Of a DNA stretch of 64,000 nt, positions 1-11,350 are shown piece by piece. Below the pieces are notes generated by a model that made no database searches, was not told the DNA's origin, and saw only the letters and a program-made list of their open reading frames with translations. The number at the start of each line of letters is the position of its first letter. Position 1 is the first letter of the stretch. The position numbers were made by a program, and so were the translations under genes. This stretch comes from Leptodactylus fallax (taxonomy: Eukaryota > Chordata > Amphibia > Anura > Leptodactylidae), in contig CAMRHE010000012.1 of NCBI GenBank assembly GCA_947044405.1, positions 7,808,001 to 7,872,000 of the forward strand. Reading direction: 5' to 3'.

Positions 1-722
1 AAAGAAAATAAACTGTTCATGATTATTGTATAAGTAAAAGCTAAATATTAATTTTCATCTGAAATATTCAAATGTTAAGAGGGTAAGGTACATATATTGA
101 ATCACAGGAAATTCAGAATAGTACAAAATAGATAGACTGAAGTCTTTTTACTTTGTGAAGTGGGGGGAGAAAACATTATAATTTGATGTGATGGCTTAAA
201 ATGATGGATTTGTTTTTGTGTGGATATAGATGGTTTACTTTGAAGCATTTATAGGTAATTGCCCAATCCTTGTATGCATTTTTGATCAGACGGAATATTC
301 ATTACAATGTGTAGATGTCTGTTTGTACTTATAATAAACACAAAATTAGCACTATTTACTAAAGAAAAGTAATACCAGAAACATTAAATGGTACAGACAT
401 TCTACATGTGGTAACAATAGTTCCCATGTCAAGAAAGTAAAGCAAACTTGGCATTGCATGAAATATATATCATGTGATGCAAAACAACATAACATGAATA
501 ATAAAAGCATTTAAATGGTATAATTTATATTAAGAATATGCTGAAGGTTTTAGACAGCACCCCACCATTGTCTCCTGAATGGAACAGGTGATGAACCTAT
601 AATGACTTGTGATACAATACTATAAAAGGAAATGATTGACTCTTATAATGTTTATTACACTGAATAGTTTTTTTTGTCTTGTAATACTCGACAAAAGGCA
701 TAACTTGTACAGAAGCTCCTGG
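1..722. other. AT-rich anonymous sequence
   Basis: No gene, RNA or clear repeat is visible. The stretch is AT-rich with short poly-A and poly-T runs and lies upstream of the first hAT MITE. Confidence 0.5.
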
Positions 723-862
723 GCCACAGTCATGGAAATAGCTATTGAGGGGGGGGGGGGGGGGCAGAGGTGGAAGCTGCTACCAGTCCCTGGACCCTGA
801 GGGGGTCATTACAGATTTTGCATTGGGGCCCAGGAGCATCAACTTCCGCCTCTGGCCACAGT
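723..862. mobile_element. Small hAT MITE with 8-bp TSD and a G16 tract
   Basis: A 124-bp element occupies 731-854 between perfect 8-bp copies of GCCACAGT (723-730 and 855-862). The right end reads inward as CAGAGGCGGAAGTTGATGCT, and the left end is a decayed version (CATGGAAATAGCTATTG). An 8-bp duplication and CAGAGGC-type ends are hAT features. A run of 16 G (749-764) lies inside. The element has no coding capacity. Short open frames here are shadows of the GC-rich element. Confidence 0.75.
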
Positions 863-2285
863 ATAAAATCTGTAATACCTTATGGATGTGTTTATATTGC
901 TCTCAGGCTCCAGGCCCTGGCTGTAAATGCTGCCTTTGCACCCTCTAATCTATACCCAAAGGCAAAAGAGTCTTAGTAAACACAAAAAATAGTTTCTTAA
1001 ATTGATTTTCCAGGATATGTTTCCTCCAGTGAATGGAATGCTTGGGCTGGAAGTGCAGAGACACAGGTGACCGCTAGAGCCAACCACTGGCCTCAGCCAT
1101 CACATTTACCTGTGACATAACTACTGATAGGTCACTGGTACCCAACATGTGACTACAGAGGTCAGGGATTGACCACAGTAGTCACTGAAAGCTTTGGATT
1201 TCTGGTCTGGCCAGAACTCATGTCAGAAAGAATGAGGGCAAGTGGGTTTCGCTTTTTTTTTTTCCTCCCACCCCATGTTCCTCCTGGAATTACCACATGT
1301 CATGTAATAAATGTTTAATCATCGCTGGATGTATTTATGGAACACAAGTATCCAGCATACAAGTGCTCATTAAGCCTACTGTAATAAGCACCACATATGT
1401 CAGCAATAAATACAATTTAGAGTCTCACCATGATTTAAAAAATTATAGGTCAAACATATCAGCTTGCCTTTTATCTGCATTTTAGGTCTGCTACATTAGG
1501 GCATATTTTTGATCTGTTCTACAGTTAGACTAGAGTAGCTACAGCGTAACTAAACACTTATTTATTTTTTTAATAAATCCATAGTTCTGGTGAAGATAAA
1601 AAGTTTTATGTCACTGGCAGTGTTCCCTGTCATACCAGTAAGGACTTGAGATCGTAGGTTTGCCTAGAGTTGGAATGCCAAGTGGTGTCCCTGGATCTGC
1701 TTTACCTCCTGATGATTCGGAATGTTGTGTTTGGACCGTGGGATTTATTAAAAGTTTGCTTTATAACTCTCCATTCTCCCATCCTGTGTTTTATCTGTCC
1801 CTCAGCTATATACTCCATCACAGTAATATTTTAAAAAATACCTGCAATACCAATTGTGTACATAGAGATATATAACAATAGTGATGAATAGTAAACATTT
1901 GTGCAATTCCAGAATGATATATGTTACAAAAGTGTATTAATTTATAAAATACAACTGAACATTAATTTAAAAAATGTATAAAAAAAATATGATATATGCA
2001 ATACCAAACCTGTGCATATTAAAAAAAATGTTTTAAAATTGACATTACACATGTGCATAAAACATGGTTTTATGCGTTGGAGTGGTGGAGGTTGCTGAGC
2101 TGCGCCCAGTAGAGTAGGGACCCATTACACATATATCGCCATGAAGTGACTAGCGTGTTTATATACCTTGATCAACCCATATACTAAGAATCTCATGTTC
2201 ATTTTAGTAGATTTTACTGAAAAGCATAAGATCATTGTATAATATTGGGATGTACAGTCCATGTCTTTCTTGTTTTTTCCGCCCC
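863..2285. other. Anonymous intergenic sequence
   Basis: AT-rich DNA with no supported gene. Small open frames at 1297-1485 and 1660-1875 have no recognisable domain or codon signal. Confidence 0.4.
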
Positions 2286-3540
2286 ACAAACCCTGAATCC
2301 CTTAGGATTACAGGCATGATAATCAAAAAAATTCAAGTAATGGGCTGCAATTTTTCCAAATCCTGAGCATTTGCAGAAGATTGAATTTTACTCATGTGTT
2401 CCAAGAGTCGAACTTTTAGAGCCCTTGAGGTCATCATTATATGTATTAGTCCATAAGTGCAAGGCAGATTGGAAATAACTGCCTGTGTATTACATGTGAT
2501 ATTGTGCATTATCTTGAATTCTGTATATTTCATAGAATTAAGAAACATAGTAGATCTTACCATGCACCGAAACATGCTACAATTACTACAGGGATGTTAC
2601 CCCCATTTAGGGCCCTTGATGCCAAAAATATAGCAAGTGACTAGTAGTTAAGATGTCCCATAAATGTTTAGGTTGTCTCCAGGTTACAGATGGCAACTCT
2701 GTCAAAAAAGTGATTTATCATCATCCGTCAAAAGCACTGACAAATGCTTGCTCATCATCTTATGAATATCCTGCCATCCAGAATTAAATGCTGTAATAAA
2801 TCTTACTTTAGAGTCATTTTGTTTGCATCAATTCAACAATTAAAACTCTCTTGGAGCTTGTTTAGCATAAATTGTACCCATTCCTGATACTCTTCCTTTC
2901 CCGGAACCATTGAACAAGATTATGTGCCTGTCTCTAAAATTTTGCATATTTGGAACAGACATGTTTGACATCTAGAAAGCTTCTCTTACTTTATAGTAGT
3001 ATGAGGATGTAGCGAGCACAAGGGTATTTGTTGCTGTCTTTTTTTCTCCTGATATCAGTGGAAACAGAGCCATTAGATTCCCTATCAATAAGAATGTGAC
3101 ACAGAGCCCTGCCAGATGAAAAAAAAACATTGTCTATATATTTCAACCACTAGAGCACATCATCATAACCTACTATATGTTGGACTAAATCTGGTTTCCA
3201 TAGCTCCAGGAACAAATTAGCATACGAGGGCACACAAGTTGCTCTCATAGCTATTCCCTGAAGTTGTAGGAAGGGATGGACCTTAAACAAAAAATTATTA
3301 TGGGTTAAAACGAACTCAAGTAGTACCATAATCAATTCCGCTAAACCACAATCCAAATTAGTCAACTCCAAATATCTCGATGCCTGCATTCTGTGATCAT
3401 GACGGATAGACATATACAAAGACTTCATGTCACAGGTGACTAAAAAGACCCCATTATCCAGATGTATCCCATCCAACCATCTTAACATATGATATGTATC
3501 TTTAATAAATAATGGCAAGGTTTCCACACACGTTTGATGG
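2286..3540 (-). pseudogene. Penelope-like retroelement remnant (RT and GIY-YIG)
   Basis: This is a decayed coding region of a Penelope-like element, a retroelement class that joins a reverse transcriptase to a GIY-YIG endonuclease. The longest open piece (3150-3527) contains the N-terminal RT context (IDFYHQ upstream, then ETLPLFIKDTYHMLRWLDG), a VTCDMKSLYMSI segment, and LQGIAMRATCVPSYANLFLE, which matches the family motif QxxGxAMGTxxAPxYANLF. Immediately downstream a YIDN tetrapeptide stands where the catalytic YIDD is expected. Farther on, the open piece at 2333-2575 reads KIMHNITCNTQAVISNLPC followed by RALKVRLLEHMSKI, typical of the Penelope GIY-YIG module. Stops and frameshifts separate the pieces, and the active-site aspartate pair is damaged, so the copy is dead. 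Family assignment is from remembered motifs, not a search. Confidence 0.75.
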
Positions 3541-3560
3541 TAAAAGTCAATAGTCTATCC

Positions 3561-4053
3561 TTAAAGGGGTATTCCCAGCAACATAATCATATTTATATTT
3601 GTAGATAATTAAATGCTAAACATTTTTTGCAAATACATGTAGTTAAAAATTCTGCAGAGTTTTAAACATTTTCTCTAACCATGTTAGTGGTGATAGTCTT
3701 GATCGGTTGCCAATGGATACGACCACGAATGCAGAAACTTTCTATGGTCTGGTACTTGATAGGAATCCAGCTATGATTTTCTTATTGTAGCTAGGTTATC
3801 AGGCACTACATGTATCAGAAGATATCCCGGCCACAATAAGGAAATCATAGCTGATTTTCTGACCATAGAAAGTTCCTTATTGATGGTCGTATCCACTGGC
3901 AACTGATCAAGACAACAACTTGTGAACACAAGATATTTAGAGAACATCTATACAACTCTGCAAAATGTTAAATTACTTATATTTTCAAAAATATTTAACT
4001 TTTAATTATATACACATTTAAAAATGGTTATGATTGTGGGAATACCCCTTTAA
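3561..4053. mobile_element. T2/Kolobok-like foldback MITE (TTAA-flanked)
   Basis: The element starts TTAAAGGGGTATTCCCA and ends TGGGAATACCCCTTTAA, with TTAA at both ends as target duplication. The interior is a long imperfect inverted repeat: the segments around 3715-3760 and 3860-3910 are near reverse complements, so the whole 493 bp can fold back. Termini and target agree with the T2 MITE family of Xenopus (Kolobok superfamily). It sits within the Penelope-like remnant, whose coding sense appears to continue on the far side (about 4054-4090). Confidence 0.75.
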
Positions 4054-4603
4054 GATAACCCATCGGCAACCCCAATGATGAGCAGTTTAAAGGGGCCGTG
4101 GTGACTGTATGAGTGCTATAGCCTCTACATTCTTTACATCAGGTGGGTGCTGTCAGTACTCAAAATGCAATAACTTTAGCAGTGGTTGTTTTAGGTATAG
4201 CAGTGCTGTCCTATTAAAATGAATGGGACAAAACCAAACTACCTAGAGCAGCCAATGCAATAAGTGTGGCATTCTGAGTAGTGACATAACTCTTTAATTT
4301 ATACTAAAAGTCAAAACTTTGACCAGGTTGATCTATATCTTTAGTTGTAGTTCAACCATTAATTTTTAATTTTTTTTTCTTTCAACTATTGTATTAATAC
4401 ATAATGGAATAAATATTTGTCTTCTTACGGATATTTACAGTACTAAGAGATTACTGGTACAAGACAGAATTAACTTAATCACCTCACATATATTGTAAAA
4501 CTCCTTCTCAACGAAGTCATATTTGCAGTGTACCTCTATTAATGGTAGTCAATCCTCAAAAAGGGACCTGAACTAGCTAGCTAGTTAACTTCACAGAGGG
4601 TTA
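4054..4603. other. Flank of Penelope remnant and anonymous sequence
   Basis: The first ~40 bases may be the N-terminal continuation of the Penelope-like remnant (minus strand). The rest shows no gene or repeat that I can support. Confidence 0.3.
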
Positions 4604-5204
4604 GACCCACTCAGGGTCGGACTGGCCCACCGGGGAACCGGTGAATCCACCGGTGGGCCCCGAGCCCCGACTATTATTCCTCATGTCATGGGGGCCCGAT
4701 CGGGAACCTGACCAGTGGCGTTACTGGACCCGGCAGGGTACAGGGCTCGCGGCCAGCTGGAGATGGCCGGGGCCCCGTACCACTATGATAGCGATCGGGG
4801 AAAGCCTGGTTCCCGACCGCTATACATACTGTTATTGGAAAGGGACCCTGGCATATTGCAGGCCCCTTTCCAATAGATGGCAGGGCAGGGCACCCAGGGG
4901 AGGTGACTGAAAGTAATAAACACATATTCTCACCTCTCCTGGGCACAGCGTCCTCTCCGGCGCTCTTCTGTCATGTGAATGAGGCCTGTGATTAGGCCCC
5001 GGCGGTCACATGGGGGCGCGGCCGCGTAATTACGTCAGTGCGCCCCCACGTGACCGCTGAGGCCCAATCACAGGCCTCAGCAGCGTCGTCGGAAAAGGGC
5101 CTGAAGATGCTGAAGACGACAGGATGGAGCGAGGATGCCAAGGAAAGGTAAGGCAAGGTGAGTATGAGTGTTTGTTATTTTTAATCACTTCCCCTGGGCC
5201 TCCG

Positions 5205-5248
5205 ATTATTATACTCTGGGGTCTGAGGAGACCCCAGAGTATAATAAT
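5205..5248. repeat. Perfect 19-bp-arm palindrome
   Basis: Left arm ATTATTATACTCTGGGGTC (5205-5223), 6-nt loop TGAGGA, right arm its exact reverse complement (5230-5248). The same palindrome recurs at 22345-22384, 31459-31502 and 54487-54524 in other hAT units. Confidence 0.95.
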
Positions 5249-5276
5249 AGCACTGAAGTGGAGCGGAGGGGGGCTA

Positions 5277-5756
5277 TTGGGCGCATATAATACTGGGTGA
5301 GGGCCACTGTGGAGCTTATAATACTAGGAGGGGGCCACTATGGAGCTTATAATACTGGGTGGGGGCCACTGTGGAGCTTATAATGCTGGGTGGGGGCCAC
5401 TATGGAGCTTATAATACTGGGTTGGGGCCACTGTGGAGCTTATAATACTGGGTGGGGGCCACTATGGAGCTTATAATACTGGGTGGGGGCCACTGTGGAG
5501 CTTATAATACTGGGTGGGGGCCACTGTGGAGCTTATAATACTGGGTGGGGGCCACTTTGGAGCATATAATACTGGGTGGGGGCCACTGTGGAGCTTATAA
5601 TACTGGGTGGGGACCACTGTGGAGCTTATAATACAGGGTGGGGGCCACTGTGGAGCTTATAATCCTGGGTGGGGGCCACTGTGGAGCTTATAATACTGGG
5701 TGGGGGCCACTGTGGAGCTTATAATACAGGGTGGTGGCCACTGTGGAGCTTATACT
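5277..5756. repeat. 31-bp minisatellite, about 15 units
   Basis: Head-to-tail units start GGGGGCCACTGTGGAGCTTA and continue to TAATACTGGGT (31 bp), with a few substitutions per unit (ACTATGG/ACTGTGG, AGCATATAAT/AGCTTATAAT). Related but more diverged arrays with the same GTGGAGC.TATAAT core are at 21116-22322 and 54550-55090. Confidence 0.93.
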
Positions 5757-6209
5757 CCATACAGTGGCTCCTTCATTTTTTTTTTTAATTACGCAGGGGC
5801 AGGTGAAAAAAACAAAACAAAAAAAACCCTCACAAACTTTCTTTCCTGTCCCCAGTGTCTCCCAGAGCAGTTCCGTCCTGCAGTTTTGTTGTTTTCTTCC
5901 AGCTGATGTTGCCTCTGCACGTGACTACCTGTGACGTCACGTGACCCCTGAGGCCAATCAGTGGCCTAAGGGAAGGGAACTGGGATGTCACAGCCAGTGA
6001 GGAATTCTGGCAAAAAGAAGACAGCAGAGCTGCAGGACCGGACCGTGCTGGGAGGACACCAGAGCACTGGAGACAGGTGAGTATGTTTAGCATGTTTTTT
6101 TTTTTTTTGGGGGGCGGTAGGGGGGATTCACCTCCCCCAGACTAATTATAAAAAAGAAAAAAATTATACTGTACGATCTCTTTAAAGTGTGGTGCATTAG
6201 GGGTGTATA

Positions 6210-6628
6210 TTAAAGGGGTTGTCCAGGCATAATTTGTTATGGTTTATCTTCAGGATAGGCCACAGATACCTGATCTGTAGGGGGCTGACCCCGGACCGAT
6301 CAGCTGTATGGAGCCACTTCTGATGCCCGTACTGTACACAATACAGGGCCAGAAGCAGAAAGCTCTGTCCACTGTATAGGGGCCGGGCACCTTCACTGTA
6401 TTTAAGCACTTATTGAAGTCAGTAGGAGCTGAGCTGCAGTGAAGGTGCCGGGCTGCTATACAGCGGATGGAGCTTTCTGCTTCCGGCCCTATGTTGTGTA
6501 CAGAAAAGGTTCTGGAAGTGGCTCCGAACAGCTGATGGGGCCATGTGTCAGCCTTCTACCGATCAGGTATTTATGGCCTATCCAGAGCATAGGCCATAAA
6601 AAAGATTAACCCTGGACAACCCCTTTAA
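6210..6628. mobile_element. T2/Kolobok-like MITE
   Basis: Begins TTAAAGGGGTTGTCCAGGC and ends CCTGGACAACCCCTTTAA, with TTAA at both sides. The interior halves are related in inverted orientation (ATAGGCCA... and the GCAGAAAGCTC/GAGCTTTCTGC segments). It is nested in the composite hAT and non-coding. Confidence 0.78.
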
Positions 6629-6802
6629 TATGCCCCACACAGTTTAATGTCCCCCCCACAGGATGTTAGCCCCCATCACTGCTCCCACACAATATAATGA
6701 CCCCACCACTATTCCCCATACAGTATGGGGGAACCAGTGAAGAGGCCACTATGTGGGGGGACCAGTGAAGTGACCATAGAAAAATTTGGCCCAGACAACC
6801 CC

Positions 6803-7164
6803 TTAAAAGAGGTTGTCCATAAACTGGAGTGACCACTGTGTCGGCCACCAGGGAGGTGCAAAAATAAGAAAATTTTTAAAAAAGCATACTCACCTGTCCC
6901 CAGCACGCCGTTGTCCCCTGCCTGTGTCTGTTCGGTCTCATGGCGGCGCCTCATTTCTGGAAATCCTGTACCTAATTGGTCTTAGTGATCACATGAGGTG
7001 CAGGACTCCCAGCAAGGAGTCGCCGGCATGAGACTGAATGGACACTGGCAGCGGACAACGGAGCGCCGGGGACAGGTGAGTATGCTTTTTAATTTACTTA
7101 TTTTTTACTTTACACCTCCTGCCAGCTACATGGGTTGCTCCAATTCCTTCGACAACCTCTTTAA
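6803..7164. mobile_element. T2-like MITE with inverted splice-donor motifs
   Basis: Ends are TTAAAAGAGGTTGTCC and GACAACCTCTTTAA. Inside, CATACTCACCTGTCCCC (from 6885) and its inverted partner GGGGACAGGTGAGTATG (about 7069-7084) form the inner part of the fold. A third, truncated TTAAAGGATTTGTCC end begins right at its right border (7161). Confidence 0.65.
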
Positions 7165-7698
7165 AGGATTTGTCCATCTTCCTAATATTGATGGCCTGTC
7201 CTTAGGATAGGCCATCAATATTACATCTGCGATGATACAACAGCCAGGACCTCTGCAGATCAGCTTTTCCAGGACAGTGCGGCTACAGGTAAAGGTAACA
7301 ATTCTAGGAGCCACGCTGTTCACTTGCCATACAAGGTGTAGCAGTAGGTTTAGGTAGTGCAGTGGTGCACATGGTATAGTGGGTGAGCAGCATGGCTCCC
7401 GGCATGCTATTACCTTTAGCCGCCCTGTCTCGGTACCGCTGATCTGCAGGGGTTCTGATGGTGGGCCCCTAGAAACAATTCCACTGGTGGGCCCTAGACA
7501 TCCCAGTCCGACACTGGACCCACTAATGTTTTAAATGAACAAATCACTGACAATTGATTCACACTAAAAATTGACTTTTAATAAATATGCATTAAAAATT
7601 GTCTGCCAACTGAACTATAAATAGATAGGAGAGATAATAACTAACTGACCCCCCCTCCCCATGTAAGGTTATAAATCAACCCTAAGGTCTACAGAGTA

Positions 7699-8490
7699 CT
7701 CATTAGTAGATATGAGCAAATCACTTCGTAACAAACCAGATTCAACCTGAATATTGTTTCCGTTTTTTGACAAAACTGAACAATTAGGAATTTGTCTCAG
7801 AATAACTAAAAAGGCCGCCGCGATTATCATTGGCGATCCCGCTGTCACAAAAGAGATGCTTCCACTATTGAATTTAATAGCAGCAGCAGCTCTTCCATGA
7901 TAGTGGGACCATCGCTAATAATAGTGGCGTTGGTCCTTCTATCATTTATCACTGTGCTGAGTGACACTATGATGTCACAGCACAGGGATAGTTTAAAAAA
8001 AATGGTGGCAGTCGGTGAGAGCAGAGAAATCATAGCACAACTGCCACTGCTATTGCCGGTGGTGGCTCTGCTATCATGGAAAAGCTGCTGTCACTATTAG
8101 ATTCAATATCAACGGCAACTTCACTATGATTTATTTCTTTTTTCACCCACTGCCACCAATTTTTATGTACTATCCCTGTCCTGTGACATCATAGTGTCAC
8201 AGCACAGGGATAGGTAATAGCGGGACCACCACCGCTATTATCAGTGGTGGTCCTTCTATTACAGAGGAGTCACTGCTGCTATTGAATTTAATAGCGGCAG
8301 CGGCACTCCTGTGATTGACCTACAGGAGAGCAAGGTTTTTCTAGTAGCCATGAGAGTGTTCTACACTATTGTTTTAAGCCAATTTAAGGTGTGATTCATA
8401 ACAAACCTGTTTGTCCCAAAACGAATCAAGGATCCAAATCAGTAGAACACAAAACAAATCTTGAGGGGTTCGTCCATTTCTACTCATTAG
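7699..8490. mobile_element. Non-autonomous hAT element, TAGA-type ends
   Basis: Element 7707-8482 (776 bp) lies between perfect 8-bp copies of CTCATTAG (7699-7706, 8483-8490). Left end TAGATATGAGCAAATC. Right end read inward TAGAAATGGACGAACC. The interior holds inverted copies of a TGACATCATAGTGTCACAGC segment (about 7965 and 8183). The ends resemble those of the BED-type hAT copy ending at 41060, a plausible source of transposase. Confidence 0.82.
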
Positions 8491-9402
8491 CTATACTATG
8501 TAAATGTTAAATGTTAGAATTCATTATATAATAGTATAACTGCAGGTGAGAGTACATACAATATTCTGCAATTTGATACTAAGTCCCTATCACACTATTC
8601 TCCTCTTCTACGTGTTTCACTCAGCACAGATTAATTCAGTCTCCAGGGGACTGGAGATGCAATGAAAACTGCAGTTTTATAAAGATGTGCAGTTAAAACT
8701 GCAGTTCCTGGAGCTTTGATAGTGGGCACCTGTACTTAGGATAATGTATCACACATTGCAGCTACACGCTGACTGTTTATAGCCTATTGACTGATTTACC
8801 TCCAACTTGCCTCTCAGTGACGTCAGTTCCAGGAGCACGGTCAGTCAATATGGCTACAGGGTGCTATGTGTCTGATAAGCACACACAGGATGCACCTCCA
8901 ATCATGTCAGTTAGTTGGGCTTGGATACTGGCTGTTCCCCTGCCCTAAGTCGCTGATTGGCAAAGGAAGCGCAGCCAGTCATCTGAACAACAGGATTCTA
9001 AAAGCGATGTACTGCATAATTCAAAGCATTCTCACCTGATCCATGAAACCCAATAAAGGGCTAGCTTATCTCCAACAAAACTGGTCATGGTGAATTGTGT
9101 AAAAAATACAGATTTCACCATATTCTACCTATTCTAGGTAAGTGGGTGACATTGCATGTTCCCTAAACAACAGCACTATAAGACATGGTTACATCCTACT
9201 CTATATAGCAGTATGGTGCAAGACCATAGTTGAACAGAGTAGTGTAGTTTCCTTAGCAACTCTTATTCTATGCTTCTCACAGTCCTACAAAGATATTGGT
9301 ATGACATGGCCCATCCCCAATAACATATGCCAATTATAAAGCTCTGAAAGCAGGCATAAACAGCCTCCATACACTACTGCCTAGTTGGAGATTTACTGAC
9401 AA
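8491..9402. other. Anonymous intergenic sequence
   Basis: No gene or defined repeat is supported. The only local structure is a GCAGTTTTATAAAGATGTGCAGTTAAAACTGCAG inverted stretch near 8670-8705, quoted only by position beyond its core ACTGCAGTTTTA. Confidence 0.35.
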
Positions 9403-10480
9403 CCAAAAGGGTAACAATGTTATTAACTTTTGACTTTCAGGCTCCATATCTCACCATCCACTACAGCTTCGAATGCGAGACTACCATCATTTTATAGACA
9501 ACATCATTTTATAGACAATCATCTTGGCTATCTCATACATAAATTTGACTTGCACCTATTTAGCATATGATTAGTTATGCAGATTCTTGTCATGTAACTG
9601 CATTGTTACTGTTTTGTGCCTAAAAATCTACATTTAAATTTTATTATTTTGTTAGTATTTTTTTAAATCCACCTTTGGCTTTCAACACTGCCTGAATCCT
9701 TCTGGGCATGTTCTTGATCAGATTCATACATGTCTCGACTGTAATCTGATCCGAGGTTTCTTCTACACATTTTCAATGTTGGTGCATACTGGTTGACTCC
9801 CTTGGGTACAAATACAGCTTGTTTTTCAATTCTACCCACAAGTATTCAATTTTGTTCAGGTCTCGGTACTGTGGGGGCCAATCCAGCACCTCTACTTCGT
9901 TGTCATTGAACCATTTCTTTGCTAATGTCGACATATGCTTCAGGTCGTTGTCCTGCTGTAACACTATGTCGTCCTTTTCATATCCCTAGTACTTGAGTGT
10001 ACGAAGTAACTCGTCTTGTAGGATACTCATATATTTATCCTGGTCAAGTATCCAATGGCTTTGGCTGTGAAACAACCCCATATCATCAGGCTTCCTCCAC
10101 CAAACTTCAATTTCAGGTTTAGTACATCTGATTTTAAAAGTCCATTGCGCCTCTTTTTGTAGGATACTACAATCCAAATTGCCCCCTCTGCCTGAGGGGT
10201 GAATTTTCTCCACACCCTGAAATTTGGAGCACTTTGGATTTCTTCCATGTACTTCCCATATGTGTTTACTTAGAGGATGGTCCGCTTTCTGTATAATATT
10301 CCCAACTTGGTCGAGGACTTGACATATAAATCACGTTTTTTATAGCTGGTGCCTGTAACGACACTGTCAAAGGTGTCACTCTTCCAGATGTATTCACGTT
10401 TTACATGATCTTCATGGACTAGTACCATGAATTTCATGTCTATTCAGTCATGTGTTTGATGTTAATGCAGGAGGCATATG
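9403..10480 (-). pseudogene. Tc1-like element remnant with transposase C-terminal half
   Basis: A truncated Tc1/mariner element of the same family as 33176-34716. The left ~210 bp is its terminal inverted repeat (CCAAAAGGGTAACAATGT, then CCATATCTCACCATCC). The transposase reads on the minus strand: 10027-10248 includes FGGGSLMIWGCFTAKAIG, and 9773-9964 includes LQQDNDLKHMS and, further on, a degraded PPQYRDLNKIEYLWVELK where family members have [18 protein letters not shown]. The DD34E catalytic residues of the C-terminal half are therefore visible. The N-terminal DNA-binding half and the second inverted repeat are missing, so the copy is immobile. The exact upstream limit near 10480 is uncertain. 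Confidence 0.75.
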
Positions 10481-11350
10481 ACTGTGAACGAGACTGTCCC
10501 ATAAATTTCTGCCTCTCCTAAAGGTCACCATTGGGTTGTGGGCTACACAGCCAATTAAGTCAGAATCTAATCTAAGAATCCCCTATTAAGACTCCAATAT
10601 CTTCCTAATTTTTCCTGACTTGTTATCAAAGGTATCAATGATAACGTTATAGTTCTCTTCCCATTCTTTCAGTACCAGGAATTCTGGAACTCTGAGATCT
10701 TGTAGGCGATGGTCTTCTCTACCAAACCTCCCTCAGTTCCAGGGATCAATGAAGACGTTGCTGCAGCAGGGATGTTAATGGTGGAAGTCCCTCAGGGTAC
10801 ACCCTGTGTAGTGTCTCCTGGCTGGTGTCCTTGGTGTCAAATAATAGGCAGGAGACTCTAGTGCAGTTTATCAAAATAACACAATTTCAAAATACTTTCA
10901 CACTAAATGGAGGCACATATTTCTATTATAACTATTCCATTGTCTATGGGGGCACACAATCTTATAAGTCACAGCTTTAACTGAGTTGGAGTATATTTCC
11001 TCTTTAAGGCGCAGATCATTTCCACAGCTTTTTCAACAGATCAACTGAAATGCAATTCCCACTGCGGTGTGCATACTGTATTGTCAAATCCTTTCTTATG
11101 ATGTCTTTAAAAACAACACTAGAAGTTGTCCAGAACTTTTGGTCAAGCAGCAAGTCTAGAGGACTAGTCAAGGACTGCAAGGCTCAGACTTCAAACATTT
11201 CTCCTCACATCCTCATCCTGTCACAGCAAATGTCTAATTTGGGGGTTGGTCTATCTTAAGCTCTGCCTCTAAATTAGAACCTTCTTTAGTATGATCTAAT
11301 GTCATAGGTGAAACCCACTCTTTCTCCAGCCTTAGATGGTTTAGTCAAAA
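10481..11350. other. Anonymous intergenic sequence
   Basis: No gene or repeat recognised. The sequence between the Tc1 relic and the LINE tail has only short open frames. Confidence 0.3.

Larger units (their letters stand above)
4604..7524. mobile_element. 2.9-kb composite non-autonomous hAT element
   Basis: Element 4612-7516 is bounded by perfect 8-bp duplications GACCCACT (4604-4611 and 7517-7524), which defines a hAT insertion. Left terminus: CAGGGTCGGACTGGCCCACC. The right terminus read inward is CAGTGTCGGACTGGGATGTC. There is no transposase. The cargo is GC-rich blocks (CpG-rich near 4950-5100), a 19-bp-arm palindrome (5205-5248), a 31-bp minisatellite (5277-5756), and at least two TTAA-flanked MITE-like units (6210-6628, 6803-7164). 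Several near-perfect splice-donor sequences (CAGGTGAGTATG type) occur at 5155, 6073 and 7072. It must have been mobilised in trans. Confidence 0.85.

Noticed and set aside
4641..4946. Overlapping 86-89-aa open frames on both strands
   Set aside because: They lie in the GC-rich left arm of the composite hAT; inverted and palindromic composition keeps both strands open.
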